Shown piece after piece: positions 17,765-26,861 of a stretch of 64,000 nucleotides of DNA; the stretch's first letter is position 1; each line of letters opens with the position of its first letter. A program made the position numbers and the translations under genes. The DNA is from Yinghuangia aomiensis (lineage in GTDB: Bacteria > Actinomycetota > Actinomycetes > Streptomycetales > Streptomycetaceae), in the NCBI RefSeq assembly GCF_039542225.1, contig NZ_BAABHS010000034.1, positions 17,336 to 81,335 of the forward strand, in the 5' to 3' direction. The notes beneath the pieces are model-generated. The model saw only the letters and a program-made list of their open reading frames with translations, did not search any database and was not told the DNA's origin.

Positions 17765-17893
17765 ATGCTCAGGGCGATCGGAGACGTCATCGGGAAGATC
17801 GGCAGTGCTATTGCCACCGTGGTCACGCTGCCGTTCCGCGCGGTGGCCAGGTTGTTCGGGGGCGCCTCGGACTCGGCACACGGCCACCACTGA
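17765..17893 (+). CDS. LPFR-motif small protein (42 aa)
   Basis: AAGGAGG at 17752-17758 sets the start at the ATG 17765 (a GTG directly precedes it). The product begins MLRAIGDVIGKIGSAIATVV, continues with TLPFRAVARLFGGASDS and ends AHGHH. The TLPFRAxARLFGGAS core is a recognised small conserved peptide of Streptomyces. It is probably an amphipathic, membrane-associated helix. Its role is unknown. Confidence 0.75.
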   Translation: MLRAIGDVIGKIGSAIATVVTLPFRAVARLFGGASDSAHGHH

Positions 17894-18150
17894 CACCGCG
17901 CGCCGACGCGCCCTCGTCCGCCAACTGCGCTGGTTCGTCGGTGGGCTGCGCGCCTCGGCCGTGGGACAGGAGAGTGTGCCATGCGTTGTGGATCAGGACC
18001 GAGACCGGAACGGCTGTAAGAAGAGCATCTTGAGGAAAGTGCGCGTGACCGCGGTGAGAGCAGTCGGCGCACCGAGGAACTCGCCGACCGCATGGGAGCC
18101 AAGGAACACAGGCCCCCACAGCAAGGCGGTGGTCGATCCGGTTCCGGACT

Positions 18151-18936
18151 TCAGCCGGATGATGCCGGTTCGGCGACGTGCCCGCCCATCCGCCGGGTGA
18201 GTTCCCGGGCGGTGCGGGCCACCTCCTCGGCCAGGCGCTCGTATTGCCGAGGGTCGAGGGATCCTGTCTCGAAGGTGACGGCGACGCCTGCGACCGGGTG
18301 GTCCGCGTGGTCGGTCACGGCCGTGGCGACCGAGGAGAAGCCCAGGGTGACCTCCCCGTTCTCGGTCGCGTAGCCGCGGCGTCGGACCTCGACCAGGCGG
18401 GTGCGCAGGGCGGTGAGCGACCGCGGCCCGCCGGCGTCGGTGCGCTGGACGAACGCGGTGGCGTCGGGGAACAGGGCTCGCACCTGTGCCGTGGGCAGTC
18501 GCGCGAGCATGGCCTGGCCGCTGGCGGTCAGGTGTGCGGGGAGTCGGACCCCGACGTCGGTGACCAGGGGCGCGCGGCCCGGCGCCCGTTCCTCGATGAC
18601 GTAGAGCACCTCGCGCCCGTGCGGGACGGCCAGGTGGGCGTTGTGCCCGGTGCGGTCGACCAGCCGGGCCAGCGGCACGCGGGCCAGCCGCTGGAAGGGG
18701 GCCTGCCGGGAGTATCCCGAGCCCAGTTCGAAGGCGCTGACACCGAGCGCGTAGCGGCGTTCCTCGGGCAGGTGGACGACGAATCCGGCGCGGGCGAGGG
18801 TGTCGAGCAGGTGGTACGTGGTCGAGCGCGGCAGGCCGACGTCGCGGCTGATGGCGGCGGCGTGGACGGGGGCTGCTTGACCGGCGAGATAGCGCAGGAT
18901 GGCCAGCACTTGGGCGGCCGCGGGCACGGAGGACAC
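18151..18936 (-). CDS. IclR-family transcriptional regulator
   Basis: The 261-residue protein has the IclR layout. The N-terminal winged helix runs from about residue 5 to 75, with AAISRDVGLPRSTTYHLLDT as the recognition region. The effector domain includes HLTASGQAMLARLP and a VAGVAVTF segment. The start is set at the GTG 18936, because the longer open frame runs back through the operator region and the opposite gene. It is divergent from hutH, with a large inverted repeat at 18959-19009 in between. This suggests that it controls hutH and itself. Confidence 0.85.
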   Translation of the reverse strand: MSSVPAAAQVLAILRYLAGQAAPVHAAAISRDVGLPRSTTYHLLDTLARAGFVVHLPEERRYALGVSAFELGSGYSRQAPFQRLARVPLARLVDRTGHNAHLAVPHGREVLYVIEERAPGRAPLVTDVGVRLPAHLTASGQAMLARLPTAQVRALFPDATAFVQRTDAGGPRSLTALRTRLVEVRRRGYATENGEVTLGFSSVATAVTDHADHPVAGVAVTFETGSLDPRQYERLAEEVARTARELTRRMGGHVAEPASSG

Positions 18937-18958
18937 AGGGCGGAGCGTACCTGTATCA

Positions 18959-19009
18959 CTGTCTGGTATCCCAGACAGTCCGAGCGATGATGTCTGGGAT
19001 ACCAGACAG
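18959..19009. promoter_or_regulatory. Perfect 19-bp inverted repeat between the IclR gene and hutH, probable operator
   Basis: CTGTCTGGTATCCCAGACA (18959-18977) and its exact reverse complement (18991-19009) are separated by 13 bases. Each arm is itself a small palindrome, GTCTGG-4-CCAGAC. The location between divergent IclR and histidine ammonia-lyase genes makes it the likely regulator binding site. Confidence 0.7.
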
Positions 19010-19063
19010 AAGAGCCGCGCAACCCCTGGAGTGGCCCTCCTGACCTGGTGCTTCATTGAGCCT

Positions 19064-20602
19064 ATGAACGAAACGCATGTCGGCATCGGTCCGCTCTCAC
19101 CCGACGATGTCGTGTCCGTCGCCCGCGCCGGCGCGCCGGTGGTCTTGTCGCCTGAGGTCCTGGACGAGATCGGCCGCAGCCGCAAGGTGATCGAAGACCT
19201 TGCGGACGATGCCAAGCCGCACTACGGCGTCTCGACGGGCTTCGGGGCCCTGGCGACCCGTCACATCCCCGCCGAGTCGCGGGTGCGGTTGCAGCGCAGC
19301 CTAGTCCGCTCGCACGCGGCGGGATCCGGCCCCGAGGTCGAGCCCGAGGTGGTCCGGGCGCTCATGCTGCTGCGCCTGCGCACGTTGGCGACCGGCCGCA
19401 CCGGAGTGCGGCCGGAGACGGCGCAGGCCTACGCAGACTTGCTCAATGCCGGCATCACGCCGGTCGTCCACGAGTACGGCTCGCTCGGCTGCTCCGGCGA
19501 TCTCGCACCCCTGGCGCACTGCGCGCTCGCCGTCATGGGCGAGGGCGAGGTCCGCGACGGAAGCGGTGTCCTGCGCCCGGCCGGAGAGGCGCTCGCCGCC
19601 GCCGGCCTCGCGCCCGTCGTCCTGCGCGAGAAGGAGGGACTTGCCCTCATCAACGGCACCGACGGCATGCTCGGGATGCTGGTGCTGGCCGCCCACGACC
19701 TGCGCCGCCTGCTGGCGACCGCGGACGTCACCGCCGCGATGAGCGTCGAGGCCCAGCTCGGCACCGACGCGGTGTTCGCCGCCGACCTCCAGGCGCTGCG
19801 ACCGCACCCCGGCCAGGCCGCAAGCGCAGCCAACCTACGTCGTGTCCTTGCCGGTTCGGAGATCGCGGCCAGCCACCGCGGCCCCGGGTGCGACCGCGTC
19901 CAGGACGCCTACTCGCTGCGCTGCTCGCCGCAGGTCCACGGCGCGGCGAGGGACACCCTCGCCCACGCCGAGACCGTCGCGGACCGGGAACTGGCCGCCG
20001 CCGTCGACAACCCGGTGGTGACGTTGGACGGCCGATTGGAGAGCAACGGCAACTTCCACGGCGCGCCCGTCGCCTGCGTCCTGGACTTCCTGGCCATCTC
20101 GGTGGCCGACGTCGCCTCCATCGCCGAGCGGCGCACCGACCGGATGCTCGACGTGGCACGCAACCGCGGCCTCAACGCCTTCCTGGCCGACGACCCCGGC
20201 GTCGACTCCGGGCACATGATCGCCCAGTACACGCAGGCCGCCGTCGTCTCCGAACTCAAGCGCCTGGCCGCTCCCGCCTCGGTCGACTCGATCCCGTCCA
20301 GCGCCATGCAGGAGGACCACGTCTCCATGGGCTGGGCCGCCGGGCGCAAGCTGCGCCGCGCCGTCGACGGCCTGACCCGGGTGATCGCCGTCGAGCTGCT
20401 CACCGCCGCGCGCGCACTCGACCTGCGCGCCCCGCTGGCCCCCGCCCCGGCGACCGCCGCAGTCCTGGCCGGGCTGCGCGGCGAGGTCGAGGGCCCCGGA
20501 CCGGACCGCTACTTGGCGCCCGAGATCGAGGCAGCGGTGGCGTACGTCGCCTCGGGGCGTGCGCTGGCCGCCGCCGAAGCTGTCACCGGGCGCCTGAACT
20601 GA
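19064..20602 (+). CDS. hutH: Histidine ammonia-lyase
   Basis: The enzyme deaminates histidine to urocanate, the first step of histidine use. The 512-residue protein is of full family length. The prosthetic MIO group forms from Cys143-Ser144-Gly145 in GSLGCSGDLAPLAH; a Cys in place of Ala is typical for streptomycete HutH. Other conserved stretches are HYGVSTGFG (catalytic Tyr54), RPHPGQ, VQDAYSLRCSPQVHG, DNPV and SMQEDHVSMG-like SSAMQEDHVSMG. The start at 19064 (MNETHVGIGP) lies past the operator. The other hut genes are not in this window. Confidence 0.92.
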   Translation: MNETHVGIGPLSPDDVVSVARAGAPVVLSPEVLDEIGRSRKVIEDLADDAKPHYGVSTGFGALATRHIPAESRVRLQRSLVRSHAAGSGPEVEPEVVRALMLLRLRTLATGRTGVRPETAQAYADLLNAGITPVVHEYGSLGCSGDLAPLAHCALAVMGEGEVRDGSGVLRPAGEALAAAGLAPVVLREKEGLALINGTDGMLGMLVLAAHDLRRLLATADVTAAMSVEAQLGTDAVFAADLQALRPHPGQAASAANLRRVLAGSEIAASHRGPGCDRVQDAYSLRCSPQVHGAARDTLAHAETVADRELAAAVDNPVVTLDGRLESNGNFHGAPVACVLDFLAISVADVASIAERRTDRMLDVARNRGLNAFLADDPGVDSGHMIAQYTQAAVVSELKRLAAPASVDSIPSSAMQEDHVSMGWAAGRKLRRAVDGLTRVIAVELLTAARALDLRAPLAPAPATAAVLAGLRGEVEGPGPDRYLAPEIEAAVAYVASGRALAAAEAVTGRLN

Positions 20603-20623
20603 CCGACCGCGCACTTCGGACCC

Positions 20624-20645
20624 GGCGGCCCGTGCCCGGGCCGCC
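20624..20645. terminator. Hairpin between convergent hutH and Lrp-type gene
   Basis: GGCGGCCC (20624-20631) pairs with GGGCCGCC (20638-20645) across a 6-base loop. It sits between the two converging stop codons and could serve both genes. Confidence 0.55.
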
Positions 20646-20649
20646 GCCG

Positions 20650-21702
20650 TCAATGCCCACCCGCGGAAGGGAACGGACCTGCAGGAACGAGGTTCCCGGC
20701 ACCCACAGCCCGCCCGCTGCGGTCGACGGCGCGCCCACCCGACTTGTACGGGCGCAGCACCACGGTGCGCTCTCCGATCTCCAGGTCCGGAAGCCGCTCA
20801 CCGAGCAGCGACTCCAGGCGGTGTGCGTCGTCCAAGCCCTTGAGCCACACCGAGAAAGCGAGGTTGTACCGCCCCGTGACGGCCAGGCACATGCGGATTT
20901 CGGGCAGGGACGTGAGCGTCTGCGCCGTGGCGCGCAGCCGCTCCGGGCGGACGGCGGCCCGGAACGTCGTGCAGACCGGCCATTCCGTGAACGACTGCGC
21001 GACGTCGCATCGGAAGATGATCCGGCCTCCGGCGACCGCCCGCTCCAGCCGGCGCCGCGCGGTGGGCGGGGTGGTGCCGAGCACGTCCGCCAGTTCGGTG
21101 CCGGTCGCGCGCCCGTTGCGGACCAGCGCGGCGAGGAGTGCCGTGTCGACCGTCTCCTCGGGCAGTCCCACCCCGGTAGGCGGCCGCGGGACGGTCTCGT
21201 GCACTTCGGCGACCTGGGCCGCGGTCAGTTCGCGCATGCGCCACCGCGCACCTTCCGAGTACATGTGCGTGACGAGGTGGGCCTCCACGAGCCGGACTCC
21301 GGGGATGCCCTCCATGCGGTCCAGCGAGCGCTCGGTGAGTTCCTCGAGACTGGCCGCCACGACGATCGCCCGGAGCCCGGGACTGCCGGTCGTACGTTCG
21401 AGCGTGTACACATGCGGGTCGTCGGCGATGGCCCGGGCCACGGACCGCCGGTCGGCGGGCTTCGTCCCGATGTCCACGAGCGCGCAGGTCATCTGCTGGT
21501 CGACGACGGGATACACGCTCACCCACGCGAGACCCTCCTGCTCCAGCCGCTGCCAGCGCCGCGCCGCGGTCACCGGGTCGATGCGCAGGACCGAGCCCAC
21601 GGCGGTCCAGCTCGCCCGCGGGTTGATCTGGAGGGTCTCGATCAACGCGCGGTCGACGTGGTCGAGTGGTTCCGGGGGCGCACCCGACGGTGAATCCTGC
21701 AT
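20650..21702 (-). CDS. Lrp/AsnC-family regulator with two tandem modules
   Basis: The 350-residue protein is double the usual Lrp length. A first HTH (LDHVDRALIETLQINPRASW, with SVLRIDPVTAARRWQRLEQE) and effector domain are followed by a second HTH (VDTALLAALVRNGRATGTEL) and a second AsnC-type ligand domain. Such two-module proteins are common in Streptomyces. It is divergent from the MFS transporter and amidohydrolase genes and most likely controls them in response to a small molecule. Confidence 0.8.
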   Translation of the reverse strand: MQDSPSGAPPEPLDHVDRALIETLQINPRASWTAVGSVLRIDPVTAARRWQRLEQEGLAWVSVYPVVDQQMTCALVDIGTKPADRRSVARAIADDPHVYTLERTTGSPGLRAIVVAASLEELTERSLDRMEGIPGVRLVEAHLVTHMYSEGARWRMRELTAAQVAEVHETVPRPPTGVGLPEETVDTALLAALVRNGRATGTELADVLGTTPPTARRRLERAVAGGRIIFRCDVAQSFTEWPVCTTFRAAVRPERLRATAQTLTSLPEIRMCLAVTGRYNLAFSVWLKGLDDAHRLESLLGERLPDLEIGERTVVLRPYKSGGRAVDRSGRAVGAGNLVPAGPFPSAGGH

Positions 21703-21849
21703 GAACAGAGCAGATCATTTTTCTTTCCTGCAGACCAGCCGCAGACAGTAGTCACTTTGCTCCTCCGCGCGCACAGTTCTGCCACACAATCTCTGCCGCG
21801 CGGTCGCCGTGTACGTTCAGCGGCAGCCCTCACGCCCCCTGGAGCCTGC

Positions 21850-23307
21850 ATGACCGGGACGCTTTCCTCCACGCCCTCTCCGGCGGCGCCCGACAGACCG
21901 GACGCCGCCGCGGTGCGCCGGACCCCGATGGGGGCCGTGCTCGCCTCCGTCGCTGTCGTCGAAATCGTCAGCGGTTCGTTGCAGACGTTCCTCGGCCCCA
22001 TCTTCAGCAGCCTGTCCGACTCGCTCAACGTGACCGCGGCACAACTGAACTGGGTGAGCATCGCCAACCTGCTCGCCGGCGCCGCCTTCGCGCCGGTCCT
22101 GTCGCGCCTCGGCGACCTGTACGGGCACCGCCGCGTGCTGCGCTGGAACCTGGCGATCATGATGCTCGGGTCGCTGCTCGTCGCGCTCGGCCGCAGCTTC
22201 GAACTGCTCCTGGCAGGCCAAGCGCTGCAAGGCTCGCTCACCGGGCTGTTCCCGCTGCTCGTCGGCATCCTCCGCAACCACAGCAGCGCGGACGACAACC
22301 GGCACGGCATCGGCATCATGGCCGCAGCCCTCGGCCTCGGCGCGGGCCTAGGCCTGGTGGCAAGCGGTCTCATCGTCGAGTACGCGAGCAGCCCGACCGC
22401 CGCGCTGTGGGTGCCCGTGTTCATGGTCGGCGTGGCGGTAGGCCTGGCGCAGTTCGTCCTCCCGGAAACCGACGACCGCCCCGGCGGCCGCGTGGACTGG
22501 GCCGGAGGCGGGCTGCTGGGCGCGGGCCTGGTCGGCGTCCTGCTGGCGCTGAGCCAGGGCCCGGACTGGGGATGGACGCAGGCGGGCACGCTCACCGCAC
22601 TGATCGGCGGCCTCGTCCTGCTGGCCGCATTCGTCGCCGTCGAACTGCGGCACCCGGAACCGATGGTGAACGTGCGCATGTTCGCCGACCGTCAGGTCAA
22701 CGTGATCTCGTGCGTCGCCCTGGCGTTCCCGTTCTCGGTGTTCGGACTGCTCGTGGCGAACGCGATCTTCCTGTCCCTGCCCGCGGACACGTTCGGCTTC
22801 GGCCTCGGGCTCTCCGCACTCAACGTCAGCTTCGCGATGCTGGTCGCCATCGGTGTCGCAGCCGTCGGCTCGTTCTGCGCCCGGTTCATCGCCAAAGCCC
22901 TCGGTGACCGTTCGGCGCTGGTCATCGGGTGCACCCTGATCGCTGCCGCCTACGCCTGGACGGCGCTCTTCCACGCATCGCTCGCCGAATTCCTCGTCGG
23001 CCAGGCCGTTGCCGGCTTCGGGGTCGGCATGCTTCAGCAGGTCACCCGCACCATCGCCGTCGAAGCGGTCCCCAAGGAGGAGACGGCGGTCGGGTCCGGC
23101 GTCAACGAACTCGTCATCACCGTCGGCGGATCGCTCGGCGCCGCCGTCGTCGGAGCGGTCTTCACCGCACACACGGCCGAGGGCGCGTACGTACCCGACG
23201 AGGCCGGCTTCACCCTGTCGTGGTGGATCGCCGCCGGCGTCCCCGCCGCCGCCGCACTGGTCGCGCTCGCCTACCGCGCCCCGCACGCGAAGGAAGACTC
23301 CCGATGA
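21850..23307 (+). CDS. MFS transporter (DHA2-like drug/solute:H+ family)
   Basis: The 485-residue protein has about 14 predicted membrane helices. The inter-helix motif A reads LGDLYGHRRVLRWNL after helix 2, and later GSGVNELVITVGGSLGAAVV is typical of the family. The start ATG 21850 follows GGAG. It overlaps the next gene by four bases (ATGA). With the adjacent M20 amidohydrolase it may move the substrate or product of that enzyme; the direction is not evident. Confidence 0.8.
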   Translation: MTGTLSSTPSPAAPDRPDAAAVRRTPMGAVLASVAVVEIVSGSLQTFLGPIFSSLSDSLNVTAAQLNWVSIANLLAGAAFAPVLSRLGDLYGHRRVLRWNLAIMMLGSLLVALGRSFELLLAGQALQGSLTGLFPLLVGILRNHSSADDNRHGIGIMAAALGLGAGLGLVASGLIVEYASSPTAALWVPVFMVGVAVGLAQFVLPETDDRPGGRVDWAGGGLLGAGLVGVLLALSQGPDWGWTQAGTLTALIGGLVLLAAFVAVELRHPEPMVNVRMFADRQVNVISCVALAFPFSVFGLLVANAIFLSLPADTFGFGLGLSALNVSFAMLVAIGVAAVGSFCARFIAKALGDRSALVIGCTLIAAAYAWTALFHASLAEFLVGQAVAGFGVGMLQQVTRTIAVEAVPKEETAVGSGVNELVITVGGSLGAAVVGAVFTAHTAEGAYVPDEAGFTLSWWIAAGVPAAAALVALAYRAPHAKEDSR

Positions 23308-24482
23308 CGCCGCGCGAACGCGCCCGCAAGCAACTGGAATCCCGCCGGGACGACCTCGTCGCGCTCAGCCACAGCCTGCACGCCGAACCCGAACTCGCCT
23401 TCGAGGAACACAAGTCCGCGGCCAAGATCGCCGACCTGATGGACGGCTCCGGCTTCGACGTGGACCGCGCGGTCTGCGACCTGCCGACCGCCTTCACCGC
23501 CACGTACGGCACCGGCGACCTCGTCATCGGCATCACCGCCGAATACGACGCGCTGCCCGGCATCGGCCATGCCTGCGGCCACAACGTCAACGGCGCTTCG
23601 GCCGCCGCCGCGGCCCTGGCGCTCGCGCCGGTCGCCGACGAACTCGGCATCACCGTGAAACTGCTCGGCACCCCCGCCGAGGAAGGCGGCGGCGGCAAGG
23701 TCTACATGCTCGAACGCGGCGCCTTCGACGACGTCGCCGCCGCGATGATGGTGCACGCCGCACCGTTCGACATGGTGGGCATGTCCTCGCTGGCGATCAG
23801 CGCCTGGAACGTCGCGTACACCGGCCGCGAGGCCCACGCCGCTCTGGCTCCCCACATGGGCGTCAACGCGGCCGACGCGATGATGATCGCCCAGGTGGCG
23901 ATCGGCGCGTACCGCCAGCAGATGCCTCCCGGCACGATCGTGTCCGGCATCGTCACCGACGGGGGGCAAGCCCCGAACGTGATCCCCGGCCGGGCGACCG
24001 CGCACTACGAATGCCGCGCCGAGTCGCTCGAAGCCCTGACCGCCCACAAGGACCGCGTACGCGCCTGCTTCGAGGCCGGCGCGCTGGCCACCGGAGCCAC
24101 CCTCACCCTCGACGACCACGGCCGCGACTTCGCGGACCTGCGTCAGGACGCGACCCTCACCGACGCGTATAGGGCATCCGCCGAAGCCCTCGGACGCACG
24201 GTCGTCGTCGCCGACGCGTCCACCCGGGGCGGCTCCACCGACATGGGCAACATCTCCCACGTCATGCCGACCATCCACCCCCTGGTCGGCTACGACTGCG
24301 GCGACGCCATGATGCACAACCCCGACTTCACCCGCTTCGGAACCACTCCGGGCGCCGACAAGGCGCTCCTCGACGGCGGCCTCGCCATGGCATGGACCGC
24401 CGTCACCCTTGCCGAGGACCCGGCAACCCGCACCCGTCTCCTCGCCGAGGTGGCCGCCCGAACACCGGTATCAGCCCGCTGA
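23304..24482 (+). CDS. M20-family amidohydrolase (AbgB/PM20D2-like)
   Basis: The enzyme hydrolyses an amide bond of an N-acyl or peptide-like substrate in the cytoplasm. The 392-residue protein has the metal motifs GHACGHNVNG near residue 85 and GTPAEEGGGGK near residue 118. The dimerisation domain includes AYTGREAHAALAPHMGVNAA. Towards the C-terminus is STDMGNISHVMPTIHP. The ATG overlaps the MFS stop, so the two are coupled. The family includes carboxypeptidases and p-aminobenzoyl-glutamate hydrolases; the substrate is not known here. Confidence 0.82.
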   Translation: MTPRERARKQLESRRDDLVALSHSLHAEPELAFEEHKSAAKIADLMDGSGFDVDRAVCDLPTAFTATYGTGDLVIGITAEYDALPGIGHACGHNVNGASAAAAALALAPVADELGITVKLLGTPAEEGGGGKVYMLERGAFDDVAAAMMVHAAPFDMVGMSSLAISAWNVAYTGREAHAALAPHMGVNAADAMMIAQVAIGAYRQQMPPGTIVSGIVTDGGQAPNVIPGRATAHYECRAESLEALTAHKDRVRACFEAGALATGATLTLDDHGRDFADLRQDATLTDAYRASAEALGRTVVVADASTRGGSTDMGNISHVMPTIHPLVGYDCGDAMMHNPDFTRFGTTPGADKALLDGGLAMAWTAVTLAEDPATRTRLLAEVAARTPVSAR

Positions 24483-24528
24483 CTTCGCCGCGAGACTCCA
24501 GACGTGGGGGTCCTGGCAGGAGATATGC

Positions 24529-24580
24529 GGGGTCGGGGACCGGAATCGGGGCTCAGCCGCCCTGCCCGGTCCCCGACCCC
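24529..24580 (+). terminator. Strong hairpin after the amidohydrolase gene
   Basis: GGGGTCGGGGACCGG (24529-24543) is perfectly complementary to CCGGTCCCCGACCCC (24566-24580). It starts 46 bases after the stop and is likely the terminator of the MFS-amidohydrolase operon. Confidence 0.65.
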
Positions 24581-24790
24581 ACCGGACACCGAGCGGGTGA
24601 GTGACATGGTGTCGAGCCTTTAGAGCAACGGGAGACAGGCGCCGCACACGCCGGGTTGGCAACAGCGGGGCCGCCCCGAAGATCACCGGGCATCTGGAGT
24701 TCGCCGCCGGCCTGGACGCCGGGCACCTTCCGCGCCGCGGCAACGGCCGGCCCGGCAGGACCACGGGACAGCCGGGCCGCGGACGCCGAG

Positions 24791-24820
24791 AACCACCTCC
24801 GTGCGGCGGCGGAGGTGGTT
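24791..24820. terminator. Second hairpin in the gap
   Basis: AACCACCTCC (24791-24800) and GGAGGTGGTT (24811-24820) form a 10-bp stem. It lies between the converging MFS/amidohydrolase operon and the DUF5994 gene. The rest of the interval 24581-24969 shows no gene. Confidence 0.5.
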
Positions 24821-24969
24821 GTGTGGCGTGTGACCGACTCGTCCGACCGGGCTCATGGAGCATCACGACCGCGGCAGTGTGGTCATCTGTGTGCTGCTCC
24901 GATGCCCTCTACCTCGCATGCGAACCTCGGCAACGGGCGCGCCGTACCCGCCGAGGTGTCGTCACATGT

Positions 24970-25533
24970 TCAGCCGACCACGGCTCCCGAGCCGGCAGGG
25001 ACGTCCCGGACGCCGCGCAAGTGCCCGCCCTCGGACTCCCAGTCGTTCTCCGGCTCGTCGTCAGCGTCCCCGGCACCAGGTCGTCCGGCCGGTGCGTGCA
25101 CGGTGCCGGCCAACTCGTCGGCGCCGCGCGGGTCGGACGATTTCCCGGCGGCCGCCATCAGCAACCCGGCGGTGTCGGGGGCGGTGTCCGGCGGCACGAC
25201 CAGCAGGTCCCAGCGTTGGGCGCGGCGGGACAGCAGCATGATGCCGTGGACGTCCTGTTCGTCGGTGAACCAGCCGACCTTGATCAAGCGGTCGCCCGCG
25301 GGGATGTGCTTGGGGACGCTGTCCCACAGCGTGGGGTTCACGGTGACCCGCACGATGGGCCCCACAGACTGCATCGCCTCGACGAGGGCGGGGAGTTCAC
25401 GGACAAGATCCCGAGAGCGGGGCCACCACGCACCGTCGAGGCGGCCCGCCGGATGCCCGGCTCGCGTCAGTGCGACGCGCGCCGCGGTGGTCATGGGCGG
25501 GATCGTCGCCGGACGATCGTCGGTCGCGGTCAT
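24970..25533 (-). CDS. DUF5994 family protein
   Basis: The 187-residue protein has the family-typical segment LDGAWWPRSRDLVRELPALV near residue 35. It is followed by a central SVGPIVRVTVNPTLWDSVP and RWDLLVVPPDTAP. There is no signal peptide. The C-terminal 40 residues are acidic and disordered-looking. DUF5994 is a Streptomyces family of unknown function. The start at 25533 is the longest; an internal ATG at residue 14 is also possible. Confidence 0.75.
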   Translation of the reverse strand: MTATDDRPATIPPMTTAARVALTRAGHPAGRLDGAWWPRSRDLVRELPALVEAMQSVGPIVRVTVNPTLWDSVPKHIPAGDRLIKVGWFTDEQDVHGIMLLSRRAQRWDLLVVPPDTAPDTAGLLMAAAGKSSDPRGADELAGTVHAPAGRPGAGDADDEPENDWESEGGHLRGVRDVPAGSGAVVG

Positions 25534-25728
25534 GACGCGAACCCGTCTCCGGACGGGCGCAAACCGATCCGGCGTAGCCGTACGCCGGGGACGAGGCCGA
25601 TATGGGTCGGCGTACGAGGTGTCCCCGGTACTGCCAGGCTACTCCGGCCAGGAACCACCCGGGCCCATGGCGACCCACGCCGGGTGCGGAAGGAGCAAAG
25701 GTGTGGCTCGCTTCCGGGTGCGGACGGG

Positions 25729-25896
25729 TCAGCGTGTGGGGCGTCTGCCGGACCGGCGCCACCGCACGGCGAGGTAGACGAGGGCGAGGACCGCGACGGC
25801 GATGCCGATGACCAGCAGGTACCCGAGACCGTGGGCGACCGCGCCGATGATGCCGAGGATGACGGCAACGAGGAGCAAAGCGAGGACGAGCGCCAT
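25729..25896 (-). CDS. Small hydrophobic membrane protein (55 aa)
   Basis: GGAGG lies about 10 bases before the ATG at 25896. The product begins MALVLALLLVAVILGIIGAV, continues with a second helix LLVIGIAVAVLALVYLAVRW and ends in a basic tail RRSGRRPTR. The two-helix layout resembles the protein at 5184-5351. No function is known. Confidence 0.7.
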   Translation of the reverse strand: MALVLALLLVAVILGIIGAVAHGLGYLLVIGIAVAVLALVYLAVRWRRSGRRPTR

Positions 25897-25928
25897 AGTC
25901 TGTCGCCTCCCAGGTCGTGAAGCGGGGT

Positions 25929-26285
25929 TCAGCGGCGGGCGAGTTGCCGTTCGCCGGCGGTGCCCGGTCGATAGTCGAGGCCGAAGTGCGCGAAGACGGC
26001 CTGTTCGTCCTCGGCGGGCAGCACGTCGTCGGTGCCGATCGCGGGGCCCTTCTTCACCAGGGCTTTGCCGAACGCCACCCTGACGTATCCGGGGCCGACG
26101 ACCGCGCCGTCCAGCGGCACGAACACCAGGCGGTGCCGGGACGGCAACCCCACCTGCACCGTCGCCATGGCCGGCTGATCCGTCGAGGTGTCGACGTAGA
26201 CGGCTTCGAACGAGCCGATCTTGTGCCCGCGTGCGTCGACGACGTCGCAGCGGCGCCACTCGCGGATATCCGCCACCTCAATCAT
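25929..26285 (-). CDS. PRC-barrel domain protein
   Basis: In this 118-residue protein, residues 5-80 form a PRC-barrel (DIREWRRCDVVDARGHKIGS, then FEAVYVDTSTDQPAMATVQV, then RLVFVPLDGAVVGPGYVRVA). The start at 26285 is preceded by GAAAGGGG. PRC-barrel proteins of this type are stress-linked in Streptomyces. It is followed 32 bases later by the small hydrophobic protein gene, so the two may be cotranscribed. The exact role is unknown. Confidence 0.75.
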   Translation of the reverse strand: MIEVADIREWRRCDVVDARGHKIGSFEAVYVDTSTDQPAMATVQVGLPSRHRLVFVPLDGAVVGPGYVRVAFGKALVKKGPAIGTDDVLPAEDEQAVFAHFGLDYRPGTAGERQLARR

Positions 26286-26861
26286 CACGTGCAGCCCCTT
26301 TCCACAAAGGTCCGGAGGGTTACCGGGCTCGGTCGGCAGGTGGCCTGGTGCCCCTTCCGGCTTGCCTCCGGGCTTCTGCTGCCACCACCCGCGCCCCGGG
26401 CCGTCCCTCCCGAAATGGGCGGGGCCGCCGCGGACGATCAAATGGGGGAGCGCGGGGGACAGGCGGCGGCCCGATGGGTTCGTCGGGCACCGTTCCGGGG
26501 GTGCTGGCATGGTTGCCAGGGTCTGTCCCGTCGCATCGGCGTGCCGTGTTTGTCGCAGGCCCGGTGGCTGGATCGGCAACCCGCTCGCGGTCGCGGTCCC
26601 GGTTGCTTCTCACCCGGCCGTGGGCGCGTGCCGACTCCCGAATTGGGGCGGCGGGTGGACTTCCAACGGCCCCGGTGACTTCGCCGGGGCCGCCCTTTCA
26701 GGCGCTACACGTGAGAGTGCGCTACCCGCTTTCCAAGCTACACCCGAAGGCCGCCTTCCCAGGGCGGGCAGCGACACGGAAAGACCTTGCCGCACCGCGG
26801 CGTTTCGGCAAGCGGCAGTGCTCCGCCAACCCGCACGGTGCGGCAGGTCGGCGGAGACAAG
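26286..26861. other. Gene-free stretch with one hairpin
   Basis: No gene is supported. A perfect hairpin, GGCCCCGG (26668-26675) with CCGGGGCC (26684-26691), lies in it and could be a terminator. The right end abuts a transposase remnant. Confidence 0.45.
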
